Below, in pieces: positions 24,123 through 32,631 of a stretch of 64,000 nucleotides of DNA (within the stretch, counting starts at the first letter, position 1; every line of letters starts with the position of its first letter). The notes below the pieces were generated by a model, which saw only the letters and a list, made by a program, of their open reading frames with translations, was not told where the DNA came from and made no database searches. The translations under genes were made by a program, and so were the position numbers. This DNA comes from PFJX01 sp040751755. Lineage in GTDB: Bacteria; Pseudomonadota; Gammaproteobacteria; Burkholderiales; Thiobacillaceae. The DNA lies in the NCBI GenBank assembly GCA_040751755.1, contig JBFMHC010000035.1, positions 62,001 to 126,000 on the forward strand, read 5' to 3'.

Positions 24123-25105
24123 ACCACTCCCGCGCGCAGCAGGTCATGCATGTTGAGGGCGCCGGTGAGGCGTCCCGCGGTGTCGACGGCGAGCAGGCCG
24201 TTGACCTTGGTCTGTTCCATGACACGGGCCGCCTCCACCGCGAGGACGTCCTGGGAGATGGTGAGCGGGCCGTGTTTCATGACGTCGGCGATCAGGACGC
24301 TGCGCACGTCCACGCCCTGGTCGAGCAGGCGGCGCAGGTCGCCGTCGGTGAAGATGCCGCGCAGCGCCCCGGCGGCGTCGACCACGGCGGTCATGCCGAG
24401 GCCCTTCTGCGTCATCTCCAGCAGGGCCTCCTTGATGCCGGCGTCGTCGCGCACCACCGGCAGGGCCTTGCCGCCGTGCATGATGTCGCGCACGTGCACC
24501 AGCAGGCGGCGGCCCAGGGCGCCGCCGGGGTGGGTGCGGGCGAAGTCCTCGGCGGTGAAGCCGCGCGCGAACAGGGTCGCCACCACCAGGGCGTCGCCCA
24601 TCGCCAGCGCCGCCGTGGTGCTGGCGGTGGGGGCGAGGTTGTGCGGGCAGGCCTCCTGCTCGGCGTGGGCGTTGAGGTGGATGTCCGCCTCGCGCGCCAG
24701 GGTCGAGGCGGGGTTTCCGGTCATGGCGATGAGGCGCGCGCCGCGCCGCTTGATGAGCGGGACGATGCCGGCGATCTCCGGGCTTTCCCCGGAGTTGGAG
24801 AGGGCGATCACCACGTCATCGCCGGTGATCATGCCGAGGTCGCCGTGGCTCGCCTCGGCGGGGTGCATGAAGAAGGCGGGGGTGCCGGTGCTGGCCAGCG
24901 AGGCGGCGATCTTGCCGCCGATGTGCCCCGACTTGCCCATACCCGAGACCACCACGCGGCCCTTGCAGGCGAGCAGGGCCTCGACGGCGAGGAGGAAGTC
25001 GGTGGCGATGTGTTCCTGCAGCTTGAGGACGGCCGCGGCCTCGATCTCGAGGGTGCGGCGGGCGATGGCGAGGATCTCGCCGGGGGCGGGATGGGGCGAT
25101 GTCAT
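24119..25105 (-). CDS. kdsD: D-arabinose 5-phosphate isomerase (KpsF/GutQ family)
   Basis: A 328-residue protein with an N-terminal SIS domain (GRVVVSGMGKSGHIGGKIAA; FFMHPAEASHGDLG; VIALSNSGES) and a C-terminal tandem CBS pair (ADVMKHGPLTISQDVLAVEA region). It interconverts ribulose-5-P and arabinose-5-P, the first committed step to Kdo. The ATG at 25105 gives the usual length; an in-frame ATG at 25126 would add seven residues. It is the first gene of the Kdo/Lpt/rpoN run and is divergent from the antiporter gene, with only 42 bases between starts. Confidence 0.95.
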   Translation of the reverse strand: MTSPHPAPGEILAIARRTLEIEAAAVLKLQEHIATDFLLAVEALLACKGRVVVSGMGKSGHIGGKIAASLASTGTPAFFMHPAEASHGDLGMITGDDVVIALSNSGESPEIAGIVPLIKRRGARLIAMTGNPASTLAREADIHLNAHAEQEACPHNLAPTASTTAALAMGDALVVATLFARGFTAEDFARTHPGGALGRRLLVHVRDIMHGGKALPVVRDDAGIKEALLEMTQKGLGMTAVVDAAGALRGIFTDGDLRRLLDQGVDVRSVLIADVMKHGPLTISQDVLAVEAARVMEQTKVNGLLAVDTAGRLTGALNMHDLLRAGVV

Positions 25106-25147
25106 AATGGCCGCGAGTATAGCCATTCGCGGAGCACAGCACACTCC

Positions 25148-27115
25148 ATGCCAACCACCCTGGAACTGACCCTCATCCTGCTCGCCGCCGGGGTGTTCGC
25201 GGTGGCGGGGCTGAAGGCGGCGGGGCTGCCGGCCCTGCTCGGCTACGTGCTGATCGGCATCGGCATGGGGCCCTTCCTGCCGCACGTCGAGACGGAGTCG
25301 CCGGCCGCGCGCCTGGCCGAGTTCGGCGTCGTGTTCCTGATGTTCTCGATCGGCCTCGAGTTCTCGCTCTCGCGCCTCAAGACCATGCGCAACGCCGTGT
25401 TCGGCCTGGGCGGGCTGCAGGTGGCGATCACCATGTTCATGGTCATGGTGACGGGCCTGTTGTTCGATTTGCCCTGGGAGGCAGGCCTGGCGCTGGGCGG
25501 CGTGCTCGCCATGTCCTCCACCGCGGTGGTGAGCAAGCTGCTGGCGGAGCGCGACGAGCTGGACAGCGAGCCGGGACGCCTGATCCTCGGCGTGCTGCTG
25601 TTCCAGGACCTCGCCGTCGCGCCCCTGATCATCTTCGTGCCAGCCCTCGCGCAGAGCACCGGCATGGGCGAGGCCCTGCTGTACGCGACGGTCAAGGCGA
25701 TCCTGGTGCTGCTGGTGATCCTGCTGGTCGGGCAGAAGCTCATGCGCCCCTGGTTCCAGTGGGTGGCGCAGACCAAATCGGGCGAGCTGTTCATGCTCAA
25801 CGTCCTGCTGGTGACGCTGGGCCTGGCCTACCTGACCGACCAGGCGGGGCTGTCGCTGGCGCTGGGGGCCTTCCTCGCCGGCGTGCTGATCGCCGAGACC
25901 GAGTACCGCTATCAGGTGGAGGCCGACATCCGCCCCTTCCGCGACGTGTTGATGGGCCTGTTCTTCGTCTCGGTCGGACTCATGCTGGACCTTCGGGTGG
26001 TGGCGGCGCACTGGTGGGAGGTGCTGGGCGTGCTGTTCCTGCTGATCGTCGGCAAGGGCGTGGTGATCGGCCTCATCGCCGGCCTGTTCACCCAGGCCTG
26101 GCCGGTGGTGGCGCGCGTCGGCCTGGGCCTGGCGCAGGCCGGCGAATTCGGCTTCGTGCTGCTCGGCCTGGCGCTCGGCAACCACCTTGTGAGCCGCGAG
26201 CTGCATCAGACCATCCTCGCCGCCATGGTGCTGTCGATGCTCGCCGCGCCCGCGCTGTACCTGGCGAGCCTGCGCCTGGCGCGACGGCTGGAGGGCGGCG
26301 CCTGGATGCGCGAGGCACTGGGCGTGCACGAGATCGCGGCGCGCGCCTTCGGCATCAACAAGCACGTGATCCTGTGCGGCTACGGACGCAGCGGCCAGAG
26401 CCTGGCTCGCCTCATGGAGGTGGAGAACGTGCCCTTCATCGCCCTGGACCACGACCCGCGCCGTGTGCAGGCGGCGTCGCAGGCCGGCGATGCGGTGGTG
26501 TTTGGCGACGCGACGCGCGCCGAGGTGCTGATGGCGGCCGGTGTGCACCGCGCGCGCGCCGTGGTGGTGAGCTTCTCCCACACCCCGTCCGCGCTCAAGA
26601 TCATCGCCGCCGCGCAGCGCCTGAAGCCGGACGCGCCGGTGATCGTGCGCACGGTGGACGACACCCACCTCGATGTACTGCGCCAAGCGGGTGCCGCCGA
26701 GGTGGTGCCGGAGGTGATGGAGGGGGCGCTGATGCTGGCCTCGCAGACCCTGCTGATGGCCGGGCTGCCGCTTGCGCGCGTGCTCAGGCGCATTCGCCAC
26801 ACCCGGGAGGCCCGCTACGGCGCCTTGCGCGGTTATTTCCGCGGTCTCAGCGACGAGGAGGACGAGGAGCGCGGCGAGGACCGGGGCGAGCGCCTCGCCT
26901 CGATCATGCTCCGCGAACGCCACCGCGCCGCCGGGCGGACCCTGGCGGAACTGGCGTTGGAAGGGCTGGGGGCGACGGTGGTGAACCTGCGGCGCCATGG
27001 CGTGCCGACGCTGCGCGCGGAGCCGGGGACCGTCCTCCAGGCGGGCGACATCCTGGTGTTGCGCGGCGAGCCGGAGGCGCTCGCCGCCGCCGAGATCCGG
27101 CTGAGCGAGGGTTAG
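25148..27115 (+). CDS. CPA2 monovalent cation:proton antiporter, KefB/KefC-like with TrkA-N and TrkA-C
   Basis: A 655-residue inner-membrane antiporter. Residues 1-about 395 hold about twelve hydrophobic helices with family motifs (GYVLIGIGMGPFLP; EFGVVFLMFSIGLEFSLSRL; LGVLLFQDLAVAPL). A cytosolic RCK/TrkA-N domain starts near 405 with the nucleotide-binding HVILCGYGRSGQSLAR, then an acidic linker (SDEEDEERGEDRGERL), and a TrkA-C domain ends the protein. It likely exchanges K+ or Na+ for H+ under nucleotide or glutathione-adduct control. No ancillary KefF/KefG gene is adjacent, so the exact subfamily is open. Confidence 0.92.
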   Translation: MPTTLELTLILLAAGVFAVAGLKAAGLPALLGYVLIGIGMGPFLPHVETESPAARLAEFGVVFLMFSIGLEFSLSRLKTMRNAVFGLGGLQVAITMFMVMVTGLLFDLPWEAGLALGGVLAMSSTAVVSKLLAERDELDSEPGRLILGVLLFQDLAVAPLIIFVPALAQSTGMGEALLYATVKAILVLLVILLVGQKLMRPWFQWVAQTKSGELFMLNVLLVTLGLAYLTDQAGLSLALGAFLAGVLIAETEYRYQVEADIRPFRDVLMGLFFVSVGLMLDLRVVAAHWWEVLGVLFLLIVGKGVVIGLIAGLFTQAWPVVARVGLGLAQAGEFGFVLLGLALGNHLVSRELHQTILAAMVLSMLAAPALYLASLRLARRLEGGAWMREALGVHEIAARAFGINKHVILCGYGRSGQSLARLMEVENVPFIALDHDPRRVQAASQAGDAVVFGDATRAEVLMAAGVHRARAVVVSFSHTPSALKIIAAAQRLKPDAPVIVRTVDDTHLDVLRQAGAAEVVPEVMEGALMLASQTLLMAGLPLARVLRRIRHTREARYGALRGYFRGLSDEEDEERGEDRGERLASIMLRERHRAAGRTLAELALEGLGATVVNLRRHGVPTLRAEPGTVLQAGDILVLRGEPEALAAAEIRLSEG

Positions 27116-27258
27116 CGTACGTATGCGCTCGCGTGGGCCGCCGCCGCCGGGCCAGGCACCAGGCTGTCCTGCCAGGCGAGGATGAGGCCGATCAGCAGGC
27201 CGAGCACCACCAGGACGATGGCGAGTTCAAGAAGGGTGAAACCGGAATCTCTGTTCAT
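27112..27258 (-). CDS. Orphan 48-residue prepilin-type N-terminal domain peptide
   Basis: A short minus-strand reading frame (ATG 27258 to TAA) encodes MNRDSGFTLLELAIVLVVLG followed by LLIGLILAWQDSL and a Pro/Ala-rich tail ending AYVR. The GFTLLELAI stretch is the prepilin peptidase recognition motif with the conserved Glu at +5, and the hydrophobic helix is typical of type IV pilins and pseudopilins. There is no globular domain, so it is either a truncated pseudopilin remnant or a genuine mini-pilin. No other pilus or type II secretion gene is in the window. It overlaps the antiporter stop codon by a few bases; no clear Shine-Dalgarno is seen. Confidence 0.6.
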   Translation of the reverse strand: MNRDSGFTLLELAIVLVVLGLLIGLILAWQDSLVPGPAAAAHASAYVR

Positions 27259-27410
27259 GCCGGCGGCCATGCAAGCCGCGCGCCAACGATGGGTGCCGGC
27301 GGATCAATGGTTTGCCGCCCCCGTCCTGGCCGACCTGGCGAAGCCTCGACGCATGTGCCGACTCCCCGGCGCCGCGCCGCGCGCCGCTTCAAGTCCGGCG
27401 CGCGGCGGCC

Positions 27411-27416
27411 GATAAT
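27411..27416 (+). promoter_or_regulatory. Possible -10 element of the histidine kinase gene
   Basis: GATAAT lies 9 bases before the ATG at 27426, with TTCAAG 17 bases upstream as a poor -35. If used, the transcript would have almost no leader. Confidence 0.3.
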
Positions 27417-27425
27417 CCTCGCGCC

Positions 27426-29126
27426 ATGGCCTTCCCCATCCAGATCCTCCCCAGCTTGCCGCGACGCGGCGGCAACATCCTGTTCGCGGTGACCCTGCTG
27501 CTGCTGCATGCCGCCTTCGTCTGGGGCTACGAGGAGGCCTGGGGCAGGGTGATGGTCCTCGCCCACTTCGCCGCCTTCCTGCTGTGGCAACCCTTCTTCA
27601 GCAACCTGCGCGACCTCTCCTGGCCGCGCATCCTCGGCGTGTTCGTGGTCGGCGGCATGCTCACCTGGCTCAATTCCCTGTGGGCGGCCGCCCTCTGGGT
27701 GGTGCTGCTCGCCGGCCTGCTCGCGGGCGTGGCGGTGGGACTGCGCGACACGCGGGAGCGCATCGGCATGTGGATCGGTGTGCTCTACCTGCTGCTGCTG
27801 CTGTTCCTGTGGCTGCTGCCGCAGGGCTTCCAGCTGCCGATGCGCGGCGGCGCGCAGGTCCGTGTCTGGCGTGACAGCCTGCTGCTGCTGCCCCTGGCGA
27901 TGGCCTTCTTCCCCTCGCCGCAGATCCGCCGCCACATCGGCGTGGTGGACCTGCTCTACACCCTGCTGTTCGAGCTGTTCATCGGCGTGCTGGCGCTGGG
28001 CAGCTATGCGGCGATGCGCCTGACCGACACCGACTACGGCCAGGGCGTGCTGATCAGCCTCGCCACGGTGGCCAGCTCGCTGCTGCTCGTCACCTGGTTG
28101 TGGCAGCCGCGCGGCGACGATTCCGGCCTGCGCAACCTGTTCTCGCGCTATGTGCTCTCGCTCGGCCTGCCGCTGGAGGAGTGGCTGCGCGACCTCTCCG
28201 ACGCGGCCGAGCGGGTGAACGACCCCGAGCGCTTCCTGCGCGCGGCGATGCTGGGCTTCACGCACCTGCCCTGGTCGACCGGCGTGGTGTGGAAGAGCCC
28301 GCGCTCGCACGACGAGCTGGGCGAGCACAGCCCGCACGCGGTGGCCTTCCATCACCAGGGCGTGGAGGTGACGTTCTACACCGACGGCCCGGTGAACCCG
28401 GCGTTCTCCCTGCACCTGCGCCTGCTCACCGAGATCATCGGCTATTTCTACGCGGCGAAGCGGCGCGAGCAGGAGATGCAGGCGAGCGCCTACACGCAGG
28501 CGGTGTACGAAACGGGCTCGCGGCTGACGCACGACGTGAAGAACCTGTTGCAGTCGCTCAAGGCGCTGTGCTCCGCGGCCGAGTACAGCCAGCCGGAGCA
28601 GGCCACCTCATTGCAGAACCTGATGCAGCGGCAGCTGCCGCAGATCGCCAAGCGCCTGGAGATCACCCTGGACAAGCTGAAGGCGCCGGCGCAGGCGGTG
28701 GACCGCAACCAGATCCTGGCGCGCGAGTGGTGGCGCAACCTGAAGAACCGCTATGCCCAGGAGCGCCTGTCCTTCGACATCGACGATGCCGACTCGGCGC
28801 TCTGGCTGCCGCAGGAGATGTTCGACAGCGTCGCCGACAACCTGGTGCAGAACGCCGTGCGCAAGCGGGTCGGCGATCCCAACATCCGCATCCGCGTCGT
28901 CTTCCACACCCAGCCCCTGCCGACGCTCAAGGTGTGCGACAGCGGCCAGGCCGCCGGGGAGGCGGTGGTGCGCAAGCTGTTCGAGGCGCCGGTGTCCACG
29001 CACGACGGCCTCGGCATCGGCCTCTACCAGGCCGCCAAGCAGGCGCGCGACCTGGGTTACCGCCTGGAGTTGTCGAACAACCGCGACGGCTACGTGTGCT
29101 TCACCCTCTGGCAGGAGACGCTCTAG
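27426..29126 (+). CDS. Membrane sensor histidine kinase, orphan
   Basis: A 566-residue protein. Residues about 15-230 hold seven or eight hydrophobic segments; a cytosolic middle (about 235-345) precedes the H-box TGSRLTHDVKNLLQSLKAL with phospho-acceptor His369. The ATPase domain has a divergent N box (VADNLVQNAVRK), a G1-like DSGQAAGE in place of the usual DxGxG, and a clear G2 GLGIGLYQAAKQA. The ATP site therefore departs from the norm but is recognisable. No response regulator is adjacent. The membrane part resembles sensors that detect membrane-soluble signals or membrane state, but no ligand can be named. Confidence 0.85.
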   Translation: MAFPIQILPSLPRRGGNILFAVTLLLLHAAFVWGYEEAWGRVMVLAHFAAFLLWQPFFSNLRDLSWPRILGVFVVGGMLTWLNSLWAAALWVVLLAGLLAGVAVGLRDTRERIGMWIGVLYLLLLLFLWLLPQGFQLPMRGGAQVRVWRDSLLLLPLAMAFFPSPQIRRHIGVVDLLYTLLFELFIGVLALGSYAAMRLTDTDYGQGVLISLATVASSLLLVTWLWQPRGDDSGLRNLFSRYVLSLGLPLEEWLRDLSDAAERVNDPERFLRAAMLGFTHLPWSTGVVWKSPRSHDELGEHSPHAVAFHHQGVEVTFYTDGPVNPAFSLHLRLLTEIIGYFYAAKRREQEMQASAYTQAVYETGSRLTHDVKNLLQSLKALCSAAEYSQPEQATSLQNLMQRQLPQIAKRLEITLDKLKAPAQAVDRNQILAREWWRNLKNRYAQERLSFDIDDADSALWLPQEMFDSVADNLVQNAVRKRVGDPNIRIRVVFHTQPLPTLKVCDSGQAAGEAVVRKLFEAPVSTHDGLGIGLYQAAKQARDLGYRLELSNNRDGYVCFTLWQETL

Positions 29127-29171
29127 GAAACCTTGATTCGTCCGGGGTCCAGTGCGAGTTGATGGTTCTGG

Positions 29172-29191
29172 ATTCCGGTCTGCGCCGGAAT
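29172..29191. repeat. Short hairpin repeat between convergent genes
   Basis: ATTCCGGTCTGCGCCGGAAT is a perfect 7-bp stem with a 6-base loop, followed at 29196-29210 by a second hairpin CCGAGA-TAC-TCTCGG. The core CCGGTCTGCGCCGG is shared with 14925-14938 (inverse) and 50457-50470. It lies between the kinase stop and the pdxJ stop and may serve both as a repeat and as a weak bidirectional transcription barrier, though there is no T-tract. Confidence 0.6.
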
Positions 29192-29228
29192 GGCACCGAG
29201 ATACTCTCGGCGTGCTCCAGGAGGCTGT

Positions 29229-29984
29229 TTACAGCCCCCTGGCCTGCAGCATCAGCCGCTTCATCTCCCGTACCGCGTTCTCCCAGCCGCTGAAGAGCGC
29301 CTGCGCGACGATGGCGTGGCCGATGTTCAGCTCCTCGATACCGGGGAGGGCGGCGACGGCCTGCACGTTGTGGTAGGACAGGCCGTGGCCGGCGTTCACC
29401 GTCAGGCCCAGGTTGACGCCGTGCTCCACCGCCTTGCGGATGCGCGCCAGTTCGCGCGCCGCCGCCTCGCCCTCCGCCTCGGCGTAGGCGCCGGTGTGGA
29501 TCTCCACCACCGGCGCGCCGGCGGCGCGCGCGGCCTCCAGCTGGTGCGCCTCGGCGTCGATGAACAGGGAGACGCGGACGCCGGCCTCGCCCAGCACCTT
29601 GCAGGCGTGCGCGACCTTGTCGAACTGTCCGGCCACGTCCAGGCCGCCCTCGGTGGTCAGCTCCTGGCGCCGCTCCGGGACCAGGCAGGCGTCCTGCGGC
29701 CGCACCTCTCGGGCGATGCCGAGCATCTCCTCGGTGATCGCCATCTCCAGGTTCATCTTGGTCGCGAGGATGCCGCGCAGGGTGTGCACGTCCGCGTCCT
29801 GGATGTGGCGCCGGTCCTCGCGCAGGTGCAGGGTGATGGAGTCGGCGCCGGCGGTCTCCGCCAGCAGGGCGGCCTGCACCGGGCTGGGGTAGCGGGTGCC
29901 GCGCGCCTGGCGCAGGGTGGCGACGTGGTCGATGTTGACGCCGAGGTAGAGGGGGGCGTGGCCGGTGAAGGCGGGTGAGGTCAT
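29229..29984 (-). CDS. pdxJ: Pyridoxine 5'-phosphate synthase
   Basis: A 251-residue TIM-barrel enzyme that condenses 1-deoxyxylulose-5-phosphate with aminoacetone phosphate to give PNP, the last ring-forming step of DXP-dependent vitamin B6 synthesis. Signatures are LGVNIDHVATLRQARGTRYP (15-34), AGADSITLHLREDRRHIQD and the C-terminal VNAGHGLSYHNVQAVA. The ATG overlaps the recO stop by 4 bases, matching the widespread era-recO-pdxJ order. A usual downstream partner, acpS, is not present; the opposite-strand kinase gene follows instead. Confidence 0.96.
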   Translation of the reverse strand: MTSPAFTGHAPLYLGVNIDHVATLRQARGTRYPSPVQAALLAETAGADSITLHLREDRRHIQDADVHTLRGILATKMNLEMAITEEMLGIAREVRPQDACLVPERRQELTTEGGLDVAGQFDKVAHACKVLGEAGVRVSLFIDAEAHQLEAARAAGAPVVEIHTGAYAEAEGEAAARELARIRKAVEHGVNLGLTVNAGHGLSYHNVQAVAALPGIEELNIGHAIVAQALFSGWENAVREMKRLMLQARGL

Positions 29985-30685
29985 AGCTTCTGCAGGTCGA
30001 TGAGGAGTTGCCGGGTGGCGAGCGGCTTGTCGCCGAGGTAGTGGGCGAGCAGCGCGCGCATCAGGAGTTTACCCTCCGCCAGCGTGGCCGGGTCGGTCAG
30101 ATCGCCGCGCGCCAGATGCAGCAGGGTGCGGCCGCGATACACGGCGGCGCCGGGGCGCGGCGGCACCACGCCCTCGCCGAACGCGTAGCCGTAACGGGCA
30201 TTCTCGTCGATGTCGCCACCCGCCGCGGTATGGCCGAGCGGCTGCGCGTAGCCCAGTTCCGACAACAGGTCGAGCTCGAAGCGGCGCAGGGTCGGTTCCA
30301 CGTCGGCCTGCCGGTTCAGCGCCTCCAGGGTGGCCTGGTAGTGATCGAACAGGGCCTCGTGCGCGTCGCCCTCCGGCAGCAGGCGCAACAGCAGCTCGTT
30401 GAGGTAGAAGCCGCACATCAGGCCGTGGCCGCGCAGGCACAGGTCGCCGCCCTGCCATTCGGCGTCGTGCAGGGTGCGCAGGGCCCCCTTGCCGAACCAC
30501 GACAGGTGCAGGGGCTGGAAGGCGATCAGGCGCGACTTGAGCGACGAGGTCTGGCGCCGCGCGCCGCGCGCCACCACGCCGAGGCGGCCGTGGTGGCGGG
30601 AGATCACGTCGACGATCAGGCTGGTTTCGCGCCAGGGGCGGGTGTGCAGGATGAACGCCGGCTCGTGGTCGACGCGCTCACTCAT
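29981..30685 (-). CDS. recO: DNA repair protein RecO
   Basis: A 234-residue protein of normal length. The N-terminal OB fold contains FILHTRPWRETSLIVDVISR and HHGRLGVVARGARR, then FQPLHLSWFGKGALRTL and the helical domain CGFYLNELLLRLLPEGDAHE. It loads RecA onto gapped DNA with RecR in the RecFOR pathway. It overlaps era by 8 bases and pdxJ by 4, so its translation is tied to both. Confidence 0.94.
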   Translation of the reverse strand: MSERVDHEPAFILHTRPWRETSLIVDVISRHHGRLGVVARGARRQTSSLKSRLIAFQPLHLSWFGKGALRTLHDAEWQGGDLCLRGHGLMCGFYLNELLLRLLPEGDAHEALFDHYQATLEALNRQADVEPTLRRFELDLLSELGYAQPLGHTAAGGDIDENARYGYAFGEGVVPPRPGAAVYRGRTLLHLARGDLTDPATLAEGKLLMRALLAHYLGDKPLATRQLLIDLQKL

Positions 30686-31559
30686 AACCGAACTGCTTGA
30701 TCAGCCTCGCGTCGTCCGCCCAGCTGCCCTTCACCTTGACCCACAGTTCGAGGAAGACCTTGCGCTCGAACAGGCGCTCCATGTCCTGGCGCGCCTCCGT
30801 GGCGATGCGCTTGATGTGCTCGCCCTTGTTGCCGAGCAGGATCGGCCGGTGCGCCTCGCGGTCCACCCAGACCACGGCGCCGATGCGGAACAGGGTGGGC
30901 GTCTCCTCGAACTGCTCGACGGTGACGGCGACGGCGTAGGGGATCTCGTCGCCGGTGAGGCGGAACACCTTCTCGCGGACGATCTCCGCGGCGAGGAAGC
31001 GCGAGCTGCGGTCGGTGATGTCGTCCTCGGCGAACCAGGGTTCCCCCTCCGGCAGGTAGGGCTTGAGGATGGCGGGCAGGCGCGCCGCGTCCTTGGCCTG
31101 CTCGGCGGAGAGCGGCACGATCTCGGCGAAGGCGAACTGCTGCGCCATCTGTTGCAGAAAGGGCAGCAGGCGGGTCTTGTCCGCCACCGTGTCGACCTTG
31201 TTGACCACCAGCACCACCGGCTTGTCGCGCGGCAGCAGCGGCAGGATGCGCTGGTCGGCGGGGGTGAACTTCAGTGCCTCGACCAGCCACAGCACCACGT
31301 CCACCTCGGCCAGTGCCTGGGTGACGGAGCGGTTCATGGCCTGGTTGAGGGCGCTCTTGTAGCGGGTCTGGAAGCCGGGCGTGTCGGCGAAGATGAACTG
31401 CGCGTCGTCCTCGGTGCGCACGCCGAGGATGCGGTGGCGCGTGGTCTGCGGCTTGCTGGAGACGATGCTGACCTTGGCGCCGACCAGGGCGTTGACCAGG
31501 GTGGATTTGCCCACGTTGGGGCGGCCCACCACCGCGATCACGCCGGTGCGGAAGCTCAT
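30678..31559 (-). CDS. era: GTPase Era
   Basis: A 293-residue GTPase. G1 GRPNVGKS (12-19), the switch region SKPQTTRHRILG, G3 DTPGF, G4 NKVD and the C-terminal KH domain with LLGNKGEHIKRIATEARQDMERLF are all present. Era binds the 3' end of 16S rRNA and assists 30S assembly. The start at 31559 overlaps the rnc stop (ATGA), as in many proteobacteria where rnc and era form an operon. Confidence 0.97.
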   Translation of the reverse strand: MSFRTGVIAVVGRPNVGKSTLVNALVGAKVSIVSSKPQTTRHRILGVRTEDDAQFIFADTPGFQTRYKSALNQAMNRSVTQALAEVDVVLWLVEALKFTPADQRILPLLPRDKPVVLVVNKVDTVADKTRLLPFLQQMAQQFAFAEIVPLSAEQAKDAARLPAILKPYLPEGEPWFAEDDITDRSSRFLAAEIVREKVFRLTGDEIPYAVAVTVEQFEETPTLFRIGAVVWVDREAHRPILLGNKGEHIKRIATEARQDMERLFERKVFLELWVKVKGSWADDARLIKQFGYE

Positions 31560-32233
31560 CGCCGCTCCAACTGCGCCAGCGCCGCCTCGGCGGCCTGTTG
31601 TTCGGCGGCCTTGCGGCTGCCACCCTGGCCGCGCGTGATGACGCCGAGGCTGTCGATGCGGCATTCCACGTGGAAGGTCTGGGCATGCGCCTGGCCGCTG
31701 GTGTCCAGCAGGGCGTAGCTGGGCAGGCCGTGGCGGCGCGGCTGCAGCCATTCCTGCAGGCGGGTCTTGGCGTCCTTGCCCTGTGCCGCGGGGTTGATCG
31801 CCGTCACGCGCGCGGCGAACAGGTGCTCGATGATGCCGCGCGCCGCCTCGAAGCCGCTGTCCAGCAGGGCCGCACCGAACAGCGATTCCAGGGCGTCGGC
31901 GAGGATCGAGGGGCGTTGTGCGCCGCCGCTGCGCAGCTCGCCCTCGCCCAGGCGCAGGTGACGGCCGAGGTCGAGCTCCTGGGCAATGGCATGCAGGGAG
32001 TCCTGGTTCACCAGATTGGCGCGCAGGCGCGACAGGCGGCCCTCGGCGAGATCGGGGAAGCGCTGGTACAGCATCAGGCCGACCACGCAGTTGAGCACGC
32101 CGTCGCCGAGGAACTCCAGGCGTTCGTTGTTGACGGGGCCGTGGCTGCGGTGGGTGAGGGCCTGCAGGAGAAGCTCGCGGCTGTGCCAGGTGTGGCCCAG
32201 CCGGCCCTCCAGGCGGCGCGTGTCGGCGGGCAT
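31556..32233 (-). CDS. rnc: Ribonuclease III
   Basis: A 225-residue RNase III: the catalytic signature NERLEFLGDGVLN (36-48), the second acidic pair at DALESLFGA (113 onward) and the C-terminal dsRNA-binding domain (DAKTRLQEWLQPRRHGLPSY and GGSRKAAEQQAAEAAL). It processes rRNA precursors and structured mRNAs. It follows the DUF4845 gene by 8 bases and overlaps era. Confidence 0.97.
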   Translation of the reverse strand: MPADTRRLEGRLGHTWHSRELLLQALTHRSHGPVNNERLEFLGDGVLNCVVGLMLYQRFPDLAEGRLSRLRANLVNQDSLHAIAQELDLGRHLRLGEGELRSGGAQRPSILADALESLFGAALLDSGFEAARGIIEHLFAARVTAINPAAQGKDAKTRLQEWLQPRRHGLPSYALLDTSGQAHAQTFHVECRIDSLGVITRGQGGSRKAAEQQAAEAALAQLERR

Positions 32234-32241
32234 GGCGCGGC

Positions 32242-32631
32242 CTACTTCGATTCGCGCTCCACCTTGAAGTCGAAGCACAGGCTGATCTGGCGCCACAGCG
32301 GCTTCTTCACGGTGTATTCCGCGCTGAGGTGGAAGCCAGTCTTGGTGGGTTCGATCGTCAGGTCCTGCGGCCCGACGGTGTCGATGTTGTTGAGGCTCAG
32401 CTCGCGTTCGAAGCGCCTGCGGATCTCCTTCGGCGTGAGCTCTTCGCCGCCCAGGGTCTGCAGGCTGTTCTCCATGACGTGGCCGAGCTGCCAGTAGTCC
32501 ATGTACGCGGGCACGGTGCGCGCGGCCACGTAGACCGCGAAGACCAGGAAGATGAGGAAAAAGATCAGCCCGCCCAGGCTCATGCCGCGCTGCTTCAGGA
32601 GGGTCCGTGTCTGCATGTTCTTGCTCCTCAA
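32242..32631 (-). CDS. DUF4845 membrane protein
   Basis: A 129-residue protein (124 if it begins at MQTRTLLKQRG). An N-terminal basic stretch is followed by one membrane helix (GGLIFFLIFLVFAVYVA) and an extracytoplasmic domain with RTVPAYMDYWQLGHVMENSL, LTPKEIRRRFERELSLNNI and IEPTKTGFHLSAEYTV. This is the DUF4845 family regularly encoded between lepB and rnc in betaproteobacteria and gammaproteobacteria. The single helix after GMSLGG resembles a prepilin-like opening, but there is no proper cleavage motif. Function unknown. Confidence 0.88.
   Translation of the reverse strand: MRSKNMQTRTLLKQRGMSLGGLIFFLIFLVFAVYVAARTVPAYMDYWQLGHVMENSLQTLGGEELTPKEIRRRFERELSLNNIDTVGPQDLTIEPTKTGFHLSAEYTVKKPLWRQISLCFDFKVERESK

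Noticed and set aside
25106..26998. Long minus-strand extension upstream of kdsD
   Set aside because: It is antisense to the antiporter gene; the SIS-domain start at 25105 gives the normal KdsD length.
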